A stretch of DNA of 12,152 bases from Lachnospiraceae bacterium. GTDB lineage: Bacteria > Bacillota > Clostridia > Lachnospirales > Lachnospiraceae. The notes below the pieces were generated by a model. It had not been told where the DNA came from. It saw only the letters and a list, made by a program, of their open reading frames with translations, and did no database searches. Location of the stretch: NCBI GenBank assembly GCA_003447895.1, contig DLYC01000008.1:1-12152 (forward strand), in the 5' to 3' direction. The translations under genes and the position numbers were made by a program. Of this stretch, positions 1 through 6,878 are shown piece by piece (within the stretch, counting starts at the first letter, position 1; the number at the start of each line of letters is the position of its first letter).

Positions 1-2
1 CT

Positions 3-35
3 AAAAAAGGTTCGCGGCCCCACGGGCCGCGAACC
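3..35 (-). terminator. Strong intrinsic terminator of the membrane/HAD fusion gene
   Basis: A perfect 12-bp inverted repeat (GGTTCGCGGCCC at 9-20 and its complement at 24-35) closes a 3-nt loop. Read on the minus strand it is followed by six T residues (positions 8 to 3). It lies 13 bases past the stop codon of the gene ending at 49. This is a textbook rho-independent terminator; on the plus strand there is no T tract, so it works in one direction only. Confidence 0.95.
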
Positions 36-48
36 GCATTTCACATGA

Positions 49-1467
49 TTACATGTGAATGATATTTCTCCATCCTTTCAAGCTCACAGGCGCGTATCGC
101 TTCTTGAGCTCCTTGACCATGCGGCCGTGCGCCGCATCCACGATCAGGACATCGCACTCCCCCGGATCGCTGCCAAACGTGACCGTCCGCGGAGCGCCGA
201 CATATCTCCGCAGCTGTTCCAGCATCGCCGTCCGGTTCGCGCCCGCTGTGTAGATCCGGAGGATCTTCTCCCCCTCCTCGCAATCAAACGTGTCAAAATT
301 CGTGCGGCACCGGTCCGCCCACGGCTGCGCCATGAGTTTTTCATGGAGGCGGTCAATATTTTCGCTGTGGTCGATTGCCAGAATATAGACGACGTCCTCC
401 GTGATTTCGGCATTCGTCCGCACGTAGTTGCGGTAAGGGGAGATGCGCTTTTTGCGGTATAGCCTTGCCATGGAAAGATAGGCGCTCTTGGACAGCGCGT
501 GCTCGTAAAGAGGTTCGTGGGGCGCACCGTCGTGATAGGCGTCCTTGACCTCCTCCAGGATCAGGTCCTTGTAGTCCTTGAAGTAGATGACCAGCAGGTT
601 GTCCTGCACCGTGTTGACAAAAAACGGCATTCCTTCGCTGTGCAGGAAGTCCGTGATGAGCCTGACCAGGTCCGGCTCGATCTTCTCCGTCCGGACGTAC
701 TTCATCGAGTGGAGGTCATAGAGCACGGCGCCATCCATCGCGATGATTGGCAGCCGGAGGTTGACTTCCGAGAGGATCTCCCTCACCGTTGCGGGGGTCT
801 GCCTGGTCGAGACGGAAAACTGCATGCCTTCATCCAGAAACCGGTTCAGCTCTACTTTGGTATAGCGGGAGAGTTCGCGGTCTTCGCGGAAGAGAACATA
901 GTCAATGCCGGAGACAAACAGCGTCTCCTTGTCACGAACCCTCGGCAGGTGCACCGAGTTGACTACAATGGCAACGCCGACGCCGATAATCGTTTCCAGC
1001 GTTCTGTAGAAGACATGGATGTAGGGATTCGCGTCCTCGATGTGGTACATGGCGATGCCCAGGAATACAACCGCCGCAAACAAGGCGTACTGCGCAATCC
1101 CCAGAAGGACTGTCGAGTACATCACAAGTCCCGAGAAGATTCCCAGCAAAATATAAAAGAGCACAGTGGTCCTGAAGCTCCCGCCCTCCGGCAGAAGTTC
1201 AAAAAACAGAATCGCCGAGCCCCAAAAGGCGCCGATCAGCGTGCCGATGATGCGGTCTTTCCCTTCGCTGAGCATATTGGAAGAGTACGGCTGCACACAC
1301 TGAAGCGCCGCGATGATTGAATAAAAGGGTTCGCCGCGCATTCCGCGCAGCACATATACGACCATGCAAAGCCATACGGAGACGACGGACCGCATGATGC
1401 GCTGCCCCGGAGGGGCGAAATGTGTGAATGGTTTCGTGAAAAAACTGCGAGGGGATTTATTTGACAT
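49..1467 (-). CDS. ArAE/FUSC-like membrane domain fused to a degenerate HAD (Cof-type) domain
   Basis: 472 residues. Residues about 24-172 form roughly six hydrophobic segments (near 24-40, 48-60, 72-92, 101-119, 121-141 and 157-172). Their sequence, including RIIGTLIGAFWG and a QPYSSN stretch, resembles the aromatic acid exporter (ArAE_1/FUSC) membrane module. From about 182 to the end the protein reads like a Cof-type HAD phosphatase: LFVSGIDYVLF (183-193) sits where DxDGT is expected, STRQT (220-224) at motif II, AMDGAVLYD (243-251) like the family's NGAxxYD, NRTAM (411-415) near the usual lysine, and FGSDPGECDV (431-440) like GDxxND. The nucleophile position is Gly187, so phosphatase activity is probably lost and the domain may sense or bind a ligand. 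The start has GGAGGT five bases upstream of ATG. The gene stands alone, with its own promoter and terminator. Export of aromatic acids is a family-level guess; the substrate is unknown. Confidence 0.85.
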   Translation of the reverse strand: MSNKSPRSFFTKPFTHFAPPGQRIMRSVVSVWLCMVVYVLRGMRGEPFYSIIAALQCVQPYSSNMLSEGKDRIIGTLIGAFWGSAILFFELLPEGGSFRTTVLFYILLGIFSGLVMYSTVLLGIAQYALFAAVVFLGIAMYHIEDANPYIHVFYRTLETIIGVGVAIVVNSVHLPRVRDKETLFVSGIDYVLFREDRELSRYTKVELNRFLDEGMQFSVSTRQTPATVREILSEVNLRLPIIAMDGAVLYDLHSMKYVRTEKIEPDLVRLITDFLHSEGMPFFVNTVQDNLLVIYFKDYKDLILEEVKDAYHDGAPHEPLYEHALSKSAYLSMARLYRKKRISPYRNYVRTNAEITEDVVYILAIDHSENIDRLHEKLMAQPWADRCRTNFDTFDCEEGEKILRIYTAGANRTAMLEQLRRYVGAPRTVTFGSDPGECDVLIVDAAHGRMVKELKKRYAPVSLKGWRNIIHM

Positions 1468-1535
1468 GGCGGACCTCCGTTTATGGCCGACGCCCGTGGT
1501 CAGCAGTCTGCGCTTACACAGATTTTACTGCTTCT

Positions 1536-1565
1536 ATTATACGAAAGTTCGACGCAGTATGTAAA
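1536..1565 (-). promoter_or_regulatory. Sigma-70-type promoter of the membrane/HAD fusion gene
   Basis: On the minus strand TTTACA (1565-1560) and a perfect TATAAT (1541-1536) are separated by 18 bases. Transcription would begin near 1529, giving a leader of about 60 bases before the ATG at 1467. No obvious operator is seen around it. Confidence 0.7.
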
Positions 1566-1648
1566 CGCAGAGCTGCTCCATACAGGAAATCTGCCAAAAC
1601 AGAGCCATCCTGTCTTCTTCACAAGAAAGCCGCGCGCCGCAGAAAAGA

Positions 1649-3820
1649 TCAGATTCTCTTCACAAGAAGGGCACGTACCGAGTTCAGCACGCAGATCACC
1701 ATTACACCGACGTCCGCAAAGATTGCCAGCCACATATTCGCAACGCCCAGCGCGCCCAGAATCAGGCACAGCAGCTTGACGCCGATCGCGAAGTAAATAT
1801 TCTCGTAGACAATGCGAATGCATTTTCTGGCAATGCGGATCGCTTTCACTATTTTGGCCGGGTCGTCGTCCATAAGGACTACATCCGCCGCTTCGATGGC
1901 CGCATCAGAGCCAAGCGCGCCCATTGCTATGCCCAGATCCGCTATGGAGAGAACCGGGGCGTCGTTGATGCCGTCCCCGACAAAAGCAAGTGTCGATGTA
2001 TTCCTGGCAGACGCGTTTTTCTCAGCCAGCAGTTTCTCGACGATGGCAACCTTGTCCTCCGGCAGAAGTTCCGCATGCACCTCATCGATGCCGACTTTCT
2101 GTGCCACACTTTCCGCCATCGACGTAATATCGCCGGTGAGCATCACTGTCTTCACGACACCGTTCTGTTTCATCTCGCGGATCGCGTCTGCGGCCCCGGG
2201 CTTGATCTCATCGGAGATCACTATATGGCCAAGGTAAGTGTAGGAAATGCCTTCCGGTACAGAACCGGCTTCAGATGCAGGGCCGCCTTCCTGTTCAGAG
2301 CCGCCCTCCTGTACCGGGCCGCCTTCCTGTCCGGAGCCTTCCGCTTTCACAGCTGCACTGCTTCTCGCCACGTACACAACCGTTCCGACACTTCCGCACG
2401 CCTCACAGTCGACATTCAGCATCTTCATTAATTTGATATTGCCGGCGGCGACCTTAAAGCCATCCACGGTTGCGATCACGCCCTTCCCGCTGACTTCCTG
2501 TACGTCGGTCACACGGCTTATGTCGGGTTCTTTGCCGGCAGCTGCCGGGGAAGTGCCCGAAATAGGAATTCCTGCCGCACCGCTGACATCGCCGGCCGCT
2601 GATTTTGAAACTGATGCCGTGCCGCCTGCTTCGCCTGTGCCCGCAGGTACTGCACTGCACGCCTCATAGGCGCGCCGGATACTCGATGCAATAGGGTGTG
2701 TGGAATGGCTCTCTGCCAAAAAGGCGAGTTCGAGAATCTGCGCGGCGTCCATATTTTGGTCCTGCCTGTCGTGTACCGCCGTCACCTCGAAATTGCCCTT
2801 TGTGATCGTCCCGGTCTTGTCGAGCACGATGTACCTGACGTTTGCGAGCGTCTCCATGAAGTTGGATCCCTTGATGAGGATACCCTCGCTGCTCGCGCCG
2901 CCAATGCCGCCGAAAAACGACAGCGGAATGCTGACCACGATCGCGCAGGGACAGCTGATGACCAGGAAGGTGAGGGCCCTGTAGATCCAGTCGGACCAAA
3001 GCGCCCAGTCAGACTCCTTATGCAATACCAGAATATTGACAAGCGGGCCGAGGATCGCCAGAGCCAGCGCGCCGTAACACACCGCCGGTGTGTACCATCT
3101 GGCAAACTTGGAGATAAACTGCTCGGACTTGGCTTTGCGCTCGCCGGCGTTCTCGACAAGCTCCAGGATTTTCGAAGCCGTCGACTCATCAAACTCCTTG
3201 GTCGTCTCGACACGCAGAAGTCCCGACATGTTCACGGAACCGCTTATGATCTCGTCGCCCGGCTTTACATCTCTGGGCAGGCTCTCGCCGGTCAGCGCGC
3301 TGGTGTTGAGCGAGGACATTCCCTCCACCACAACACCGTCGATCGGAACCTTTTCGCCCGGCCTGATCACAATGATGCTGCCGACCTCAACCTCGTCGGG
3401 GTCCACTTTTTCCACTTCGCCGTCCTGCTCGAGATTCGCGTAATCGGGCCGTATATCCATCAGCTCGCTGATACTGCGCCTGCTCTTGCCGACGGCTATA
3501 CTTTGGAAGAGTTCTCCAATCTGGTAAAACAGCATGACCGCCACGGCCTCCGTATACTCCCCCAGGATCATCGCGCCGATCGTCGCCACCGCCATCAGAA
3601 AGCACTCGTCAAAAACCTGATGATTCAGGATTCCCTTCCACGCCTTCCGCAAAACATCATAGCCGACAGTCAGATACGGCACCATAAACAGAGCAAAACG
3701 CAGTACCGGATACTCCTCCAGTGGGAGCAGGTACAGCACTATAAGCATAACTGCTGCCGCGATGACACGCAGCAGCAGGTTCTTTTGTTTCTTAGTCAGG
3801 TTGTTGATCTTGATATCCAT
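1649..3820 (-). CDS. Heavy-metal P1B-2 ATPase (CadA/ZntA-type Zn/Cd/Pb exporter)
   Basis: 723 residues; an ATP-driven membrane pump expected to export Zn(II), Cd(II) or Pb(II). Visible motifs: TGES actuator loop (177-180), CPC in a membrane helix (290-292), phosphorylation site DKTGT (334-338), the P1B nucleotide-domain HP (375-376) and GDGIND (615-620). Lys682 and Asp703 in the last two helices match the residues that define Zn/Cd/Pb specificity in ZntA. There is no N-terminal HMA domain; a separate HMA protein is encoded just upstream. Two low-complexity segments interrupt the nucleotide-binding domain: about 388-432 (Ala/Gly/Ser-rich) and about 487-524 (GQEGGP-like repeats); homologues usually have short loops there. 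The start has AGAGGA about eight bases upstream of ATG. It is last in the arsR-HMA-ATPase cluster, so metal-induced expression is likely. Exact metal preference cannot be read from sequence alone. Confidence 0.93.
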   Translation of the reverse strand: MDIKINNLTKKQKNLLLRVIAAAVMLIVLYLLPLEEYPVLRFALFMVPYLTVGYDVLRKAWKGILNHQVFDECFLMAVATIGAMILGEYTEAVAVMLFYQIGELFQSIAVGKSRRSISELMDIRPDYANLEQDGEVEKVDPDEVEVGSIIVIRPGEKVPIDGVVVEGMSSLNTSALTGESLPRDVKPGDEIISGSVNMSGLLRVETTKEFDESTASKILELVENAGERKAKSEQFISKFARWYTPAVCYGALALAILGPLVNILVLHKESDWALWSDWIYRALTFLVISCPCAIVVSIPLSFFGGIGGASSEGILIKGSNFMETLANVRYIVLDKTGTITKGNFEVTAVHDRQDQNMDAAQILELAFLAESHSTHPIASSIRRAYEACSAVPAGTGEAGGTASVSKSAAGDVSGAAGIPISGTSPAAAGKEPDISRVTDVQEVSGKGVIATVDGFKVAAGNIKLMKMLNVDCEACGSVGTVVYVARSSAAVKAEGSGQEGGPVQEGGSEQEGGPASEAGSVPEGISYTYLGHIVISDEIKPGAADAIREMKQNGVVKTVMLTGDITSMAESVAQKVGIDEVHAELLPEDKVAIVEKLLAEKNASARNTSTLAFVGDGINDAPVLSIADLGIAMGALGSDAAIEAADVVLMDDDPAKIVKAIRIARKCIRIVYENIYFAIGVKLLCLILGALGVANMWLAIFADVGVMVICVLNSVRALLVKRI
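2282..2335. repeat. Three tandem 18-bp repeats inside the metal ATPase gene
   Basis: The unit GCCGCCTTCCTGTTCAGA and two variants begin at 2282, 2300 and 2318, with a partial fourth copy at 2336. Being a multiple of three, they add six-residue blocks (QEGGxx type) to the nucleotide-binding domain without breaking the frame. Slippage-driven growth is the likely origin. Confidence 0.85.
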
Positions 3821-3889
3821 ATCTCTATTCCTCTTGCAGGAACTGATCTCTCCGGAATTTCCCGGATTTCTGCACCCCGCGCCGGAAGA

Positions 3890-4108
3890 TTACAGGTAAA
3901 TCTCCATGTCGTCTTCGATTTTCTTGCAGTTGCTTCTCACCTGCTGCATAACTGCTGCCGGATCAGCTCCGTCTTCAAACTCCACCTTCATCTTGAGAGC
4001 CATAAAGTTCACAGTCGCATCCTTGACGCCTGCGGTCTTCTTCGCCACATCCTCCATCTTGTTTGCACAGTTCGCGCAGTCAACTTCAATCTTATAAGAC
4101 TTTTTCAT
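3890..4108 (-). CDS. Stand-alone heavy-metal-associated (HMA) domain protein
   Basis: A 72-residue single-domain protein. It has the metal-binding motif CANC (Cys11 and Cys14) in the usual first loop and the betaalphabetabetaalphabeta pattern of HMA/CopZ-like proteins. It probably binds a soft or transition metal and may pass it to, or sense it for, the ATPase encoded 69 bases downstream, which lacks its own HMA domain. The start chosen is the ATG at 4108: it has AAAGGGG six bases upstream and begins with MKKSYKIEV, typical of the fold. An upstream ATG at 4147 would add 13 unrelated residues. No separate promoter is evident in the short upstream gap, so transcription probably reads through from arsR. 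The metal could be zinc or cadmium judging from its neighbours, though CopZ-like copper binding cannot be excluded. Confidence 0.88.
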   Translation of the reverse strand: MKKSYKIEVDCANCANKMEDVAKKTAGVKDATVNFMALKMKVEFEDGADPAAVMQQVRSNCKKIEDDMEIYL

Positions 4109-4130
4109 TTCGGTCCCCTTTCCGCATTTC

Positions 4131-4187
4131 GCCTTTTCCCGGCGCAATTTCTGCCTCGGAGATGCGCCTTCTTCCCGGCGCAGCTCC
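4131..4187. repeat. Two-copy direct repeat in the arsR-HMA gap
   Basis: GCCTTTTCCCGGCGCA at 4131-4146 recurs with one inserted base as GCCTTCTTCCCGGCGCA at 4166-4182. Each copy can form a small hairpin (GGCG/CGCC; TGCGCC 4163-4168 with GGCGCA 4177-4182). Function unknown; it could be a remnant of duplication or a leader structure before the HMA gene. Confidence 0.5.
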
Positions 4188-4188
4188 T

Positions 4189-4221
4189 AAAAATGCGCTC
4201 CTCGTTGTGAGCGCATTTTTT
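4189..4221 (-). terminator. Intrinsic terminator between arsR and the HMA gene
   Basis: Arms AAAAATGCGCTC (4189-4200) and its perfect complement (4209-4220) enclose an 8-nt loop. On the minus strand the hairpin ends in TTTTT. Its upstream arm overlaps the arsR stop codon at 4222-4220. It should stop most arsR transcripts, leaving partial read-through into the HMA and ATPase genes unless those have a promoter not recognised here. The A/T-rich arms could also work in the other direction. Confidence 0.8.
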
Positions 4222-4597
4222 ATTCATTGATGTGCTCCAATCCCATTGCAATAATGGTCCTTACGTGTTCATCCGCCAGATAATAGATAATCTGCTTGCC
4301 CTCACGCCGCCCATTCACAAGTCCTGCCTGCTTGAGCAGCCGCAGCTGATGGGAAATGGCGGACTGTGTCATATTGAGCGACTCCGCGAGATCACACACA
4401 CAGATATCCGCCTCAAAAAGCGCGAATAATATGCGGATCCTTGTGGAATCACCAAAAGCCTTGAACAACTCGGCAAGATCATACAGCTCGTCCTCTGACG
4501 GCATATTCTCATTGACGTACTGAACCTTGTCTGCGTGGACTTCCTTCTCCTCACAGCACGGCGCTTCCGCCACTGCATACATTTTCTCAGCTTTCAT
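4220..4597 (-). CDS. ArsR/SmtB-family metal-sensing repressor, CadC type
   Basis: 125 residues; a winged-helix repressor expected to leave its operator when it binds metal. The recognition region is around NMTQSAISHQLRLLKQAGLV (75-94). The helix before it carries ICVC (Cys66, Cys68), the alpha3N metal-site signature, and Cys14 and Cys15 near the N-terminus could complete that site as in CadC. The last helix has Asp109, His111, His122 and Glu125, with the same spacing as the alpha5 site ligands of CadC. So both sites appear intact, pointing to Cd/Pb/Zn sensing. The start at 4597 is set by AGGAAGG six bases upstream; an upstream ATG at 4648 lies inside the operator and past the likely transcription start, with no ribosome site, so it is rejected. 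An 11-bp inverted repeat just after the promoter suggests autoregulation of this gene and of the HMA and ATPase genes downstream. Confidence 0.93.
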   Translation of the reverse strand: MKAEKMYAVAEAPCCEEKEVHADKVQYVNENMPSEDELYDLAELFKAFGDSTRIRILFALFEADICVCDLAESLNMTQSAISHQLRLLKQAGLVNGRREGKQIIYYLADEHVRTIIAMGLEHINE

Positions 4598-4633
4598 GAA
4601 ATACCTTCCTGTTGATTCAAAAAGTTGTTTCTT

Positions 4634-4663
4634 CAAACATATGAGCATTTATTCATATGTTTG
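4634..4663. promoter_or_regulatory. Probable ArsR operator
   Basis: A perfect 11-bp inverted repeat, CAAACATATGA (4634-4644) and TCATATGTTTG (4653-4663), with an 8-bp centre. It lies directly downstream of the arsR -10 box, over the predicted transcription start, where a bound dimer would block transcription. The AT-rich ATATGA/TCATAT half-sites are like those of known ArsR/SmtB operators. Confidence 0.82.
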
Positions 4664-4668
4664 GTTAT

Positions 4669-4697
4669 ATAATATTCCTGTTTTACGATTCTGTCAA
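4669..4697 (-). promoter_or_regulatory. Promoter of the arsR-HMA-ATPase cluster
   Basis: Minus strand: a consensus TTGACA (4697-4692), a 17-base spacer, then TATTAT (4674-4669). The start would fall near 4662, inside the inverted-repeat operator. Strong promoter sequence suits a metal-derepressed operon. Confidence 0.85.
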
Positions 4698-4890
4698 CCA
4701 TTATTTCCGAAGGATTCCGGTTCCTCCCTTCCGTTTCCCGTAATAATCGCATTATTTTTACGTCATTTACAACGCCAAACCGTGTATTATGAAAAAAAGA
4801 CTGCAAAACGAGCCGCCGCGGCCCTCAAAAGCGAAAACAGGCCGCCGGCTGTCAAACCAATCCAACTATCACAGAAAAGGAGGTGTACAC

Positions 4891-6078
4891 ATGGGTGGAA
4901 AGCCTTTTCCGGACGGCAAAGATCCGGATTGTTTCTGGCAGAAGCATAGCAGATGCCTTTTAGTCGCTGCCCTCGCTCTTCTGATTGGAACAGCAGTCGC
5001 AGCGGTCGTGTACAGCTCTCTGTCGAAGCGGAACGCGATCGATCATATCAGTGCTGTTTATGACGGATCGACCAAGTCCGGCACTGTACTGGATTCGGAC
5101 AACAGCGGGTTCACTGTGACTGCTTACTATAAGGACGGGCGTGAAGAGATTGTCACGGGCTGGACCATAGAAGAGCCGCAGACGCTGACTGACGCGGAAA
5201 AGAGTACCGTGACGATCACTTACCGAAAAGTAAGCACGCAGTGCGAAGTGCAGTGCACCACCGGACTGATCCGATCGATCACTGCCGAGTACGACGGTGA
5301 TACGGGCGCCGGGACAGAAATCTCTGATGACAATCCGGGGATCCATGTCTACGGGATACAGGACGGAGGCCGGAAAGTGCCGCTTCAGGACGGTTGGCAT
5401 GTCGTAAATCCCACGATCCTCAAGAAAGATACTCTTTCAAGGGTCGAAGTTTCTTACGGCGAACTGACCTGCTCTCTTTCCATTCAGTGCACGACGAAAT
5501 CGATCTCCCGCCTGGCGGCCGCCTACACCGGCAGCACGGAGGAGGGGACTGTCCTGTCCGCCGGCTGTGAGGGCCTCACCGTCACCGCCACCTACGCGGA
5601 CGGAACTTCGGAGGATGTCTCCGGCTGGACGCTGGCCGAGTCGTTCACGATGGAACCCAAGACGCGCTATCTTTTGGAAATTCATTATGAGGACAGCGTG
5701 TGCACGCTGGAAGTCTTCTGCACGACGCCCACCCGCGAGGAATTCATGAGCGGGTGCATTCCTTCGACGTACTTCTCGCTGTACCACAATCCGGGCAAGT
5801 CGGCCGGTGTCAACGTCGCTGCGGAAGGCATCATTGCGGGCCGGCAGCTCCGGGACGACGGCTCTGTCAAAATATACCTCGAAATGAACGGCGACTTCCT
5901 GGGCATCACAAAAGGAATCCTCTGCGCGGTCTACTCCAGCACGCTGCACGGAAATCTTCCGGAGGACGGGACCCATGTTGTCGTCTACGGGATGTACAAA
6001 GGTGTCTCCGAGGAGACTTACGGAGAGGAGACGAAGGGCATGCCGCTTATGGACGCGGAATATGTCCTCGCCGAGTAG
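4891..6078 (+). CDS. Membrane-anchored surface protein with three Ig-like repeats and an OB-like C-terminal domain
   Basis: 395 residues, function unknown. One hydrophobic helix (about 22-43, after basic residues) anchors it, with no lipobox, so the bulk is probably outside the cell. Three homologous repeats follow (about 52-124, 127-202, 205-279), each with a Y-x-G-x-T...G-T start, a GW near the middle and a C-x3/5-C-T-T end. They resemble bacterial Ig-like domains, and the paired cysteines (118/122, 194/200, 271/277) close each repeat. Residues about 300-395, with GIIAGRQLRDDGSVKIYLEM and a late HVVVYGMYKG...PLMDAEYV pattern, look like the OB-like domain seen at the C-termini of many Clostridia surface proteins. 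The start is set by AAAGGAGGT six bases before ATG 4891; an in-frame ATG at 4789 has no ribosome site. It is the only plus-strand gene and faces arsR, with a 190-base gap. No convincing promoter was found; a weak TATTAT lies at 4785-4790. Confidence 0.85.
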   Translation: MGGKPFPDGKDPDCFWQKHSRCLLVAALALLIGTAVAAVVYSSLSKRNAIDHISAVYDGSTKSGTVLDSDNSGFTVTAYYKDGREEIVTGWTIEEPQTLTDAEKSTVTITYRKVSTQCEVQCTTGLIRSITAEYDGDTGAGTEISDDNPGIHVYGIQDGGRKVPLQDGWHVVNPTILKKDTLSRVEVSYGELTCSLSIQCTTKSISRLAAAYTGSTEEGTVLSAGCEGLTVTATYADGTSEDVSGWTLAESFTMEPKTRYLLEIHYEDSVCTLEVFCTTPTREEFMSGCIPSTYFSLYHNPGKSAGVNVAAEGIIAGRQLRDDGSVKIYLEMNGDFLGITKGILCAVYSSTLHGNLPEDGTHVVVYGMYKGVSEETYGEETKGMPLMDAEYVLAE

Positions 6079-6154
6079 GTCTCCCGCCCCTGCGCAGGAA
6101 ACGACTGATGACTGCCGGTCTCCCGCCCCTGCGCAGAAACGACCGGCAACTGCC
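6078..6154. repeat. Two-copy tandem repeat just past the Ig-protein stop
   Basis: Copies of 39 bp (6078-6116) and 38 bp (6117-6154) share GGTCTCCCGCCCCTGCGCAG and AAACGAC and both end in ACTGCC. The first copy begins on the last base of the stop codon. It lies in the 3' untranslated region before the terminator; no role is evident. Confidence 0.75.
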
Positions 6155-6173
6155 GAAATCCCAGCAGACTCCA

Positions 6174-6206
6174 AAAAAAGCTGTGCTCTCAGAGCACAGC
6201 TTTTTT
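6174..6206. terminator. Bidirectional intrinsic terminator shared by convergent genes
   Basis: The stem AAAAAAGCTGTGCTC (6174-6188) pairs perfectly with GAGCACAGCTTTTTT (6192-6206) around a 3-nt loop. T tracts follow on both strands, so it can end both the Ig-repeat gene (plus) and the YkgJ-family gene (minus). The stop codon of the minus-strand gene (6191-6189) is the loop itself, so its last five codons form one arm. Confidence 0.92.
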
Positions 6207-6830
6207 AAATTCCTGTATTCTTTCTTTGATTTCCCGGTAGAAGGAAGAGGCGTTTTTCCCGCTGCCGCAGGGTGTCATGTAGAAGGTGCGCAGGAAATAT
6301 ATATTCAGGTTTCTTTGGACCTCCTCTGAGGGCTCCGCCGCGATTCGGGCCTTCAGGGACCGCAGGAGGGAGCGCCACTCTGCCTTAAAGTTCTCGTAGG
6401 CGGGCAGGTCGGAAATGCCGAGCCACTTGTCGATGCGGGTTTTGGCAAGATTTCCTTTTTCGCAGCCGCCTTCGACGACGAAGTAGGAAATTTTTCCGTC
6501 GTCAAATTGTCTGCCGAGGGGAAAGAGCCTGCAGATTCCGGGACGGAAAGCGTGAATGGCACACCGCCCGTCCTCCCCGAGGAAGGAACAGCTCTCTTCT
6601 CCTTTGCGCATCGCAAGATGAGGAAGGATGACGCCTTCCTCTACGTGCAGTTCGATCTGGGTTCCCAGGAGTCCGTCAAACGGCCGTCCCAGGTTTTGTG
6701 TCAGCTGCCACACATCGTAGGGATCGAGGACGATCGTATCGCCCATCCCCCTGCAGCATGCGCCGCAGCCGGCGCACTCCGTGCTGGCGATCCTCGCCAT
6801 ATCGTGCGCTCGGTAAAGTCGTCCCGACAT
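6189..6830 (-). CDS. YkgJ-family cysteine-cluster protein (putative zinc/iron-binding)
   Basis: 213 residues from the start used here. It has the family's cysteine pattern: CAGCGACC (Cys19, 22, 25, 26), then Cys81, Cys90 and PGICRLFPLG (Cys100), plus Cys123. These are thought to hold a metal or Fe-S centre; biochemical function in the family is poorly known. The start is uncertain. ATG 6830 has GAGG about 12 bases upstream. ATG 6866 and TTG 6878 are also in frame, and relatives often carry a few residues before the GRLYxAxDM block, so a longer form is possible. The TTG would directly abut the amidohydrolase stop codon. The gene follows the amidohydrolase with little or no gap, so the two are probably one transcript. 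Its 3' end lies within the terminator stem. A direct functional link with the amidohydrolase is not established. Confidence 0.85.
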   Translation of the reverse strand: MSGRLYRAHDMARIASTECAGCGACCRGMGDTIVLDPYDVWQLTQNLGRPFDGLLGTQIELHVEEGVILPHLAMRKGEESCSFLGEDGRCAIHAFRPGICRLFPLGRQFDDGKISYFVVEGGCEKGNLAKTRIDKWLGISDLPAYENFKAEWRSLLRSLKARIAAEPSEEVQRNLNIYFLRTFYMTPCGSGKNASSFYREIKERIQEFKKAVL

Positions 6831-6878
6831 AGTCTCTACTGTCCTCTGTCTCCCGTCTCCGGGCATCTTTCCCGGCAA

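Noticed and set aside
2696..4210. 504-codon open frame on the plus strand opposite the metal ATPase
   Set aside because: It is antisense to a clear P-type ATPase and HMA gene, has no ribosome site, and its peptide is rich in His/Arg/Leu with no recognisable domain.
4789..4890. Extended N-terminus for the Ig-repeat protein from ATG 4789
   Set aside because: No Shine-Dalgarno there, a strong one precedes ATG 4891, and the extra residues are basic with no signal-like character.
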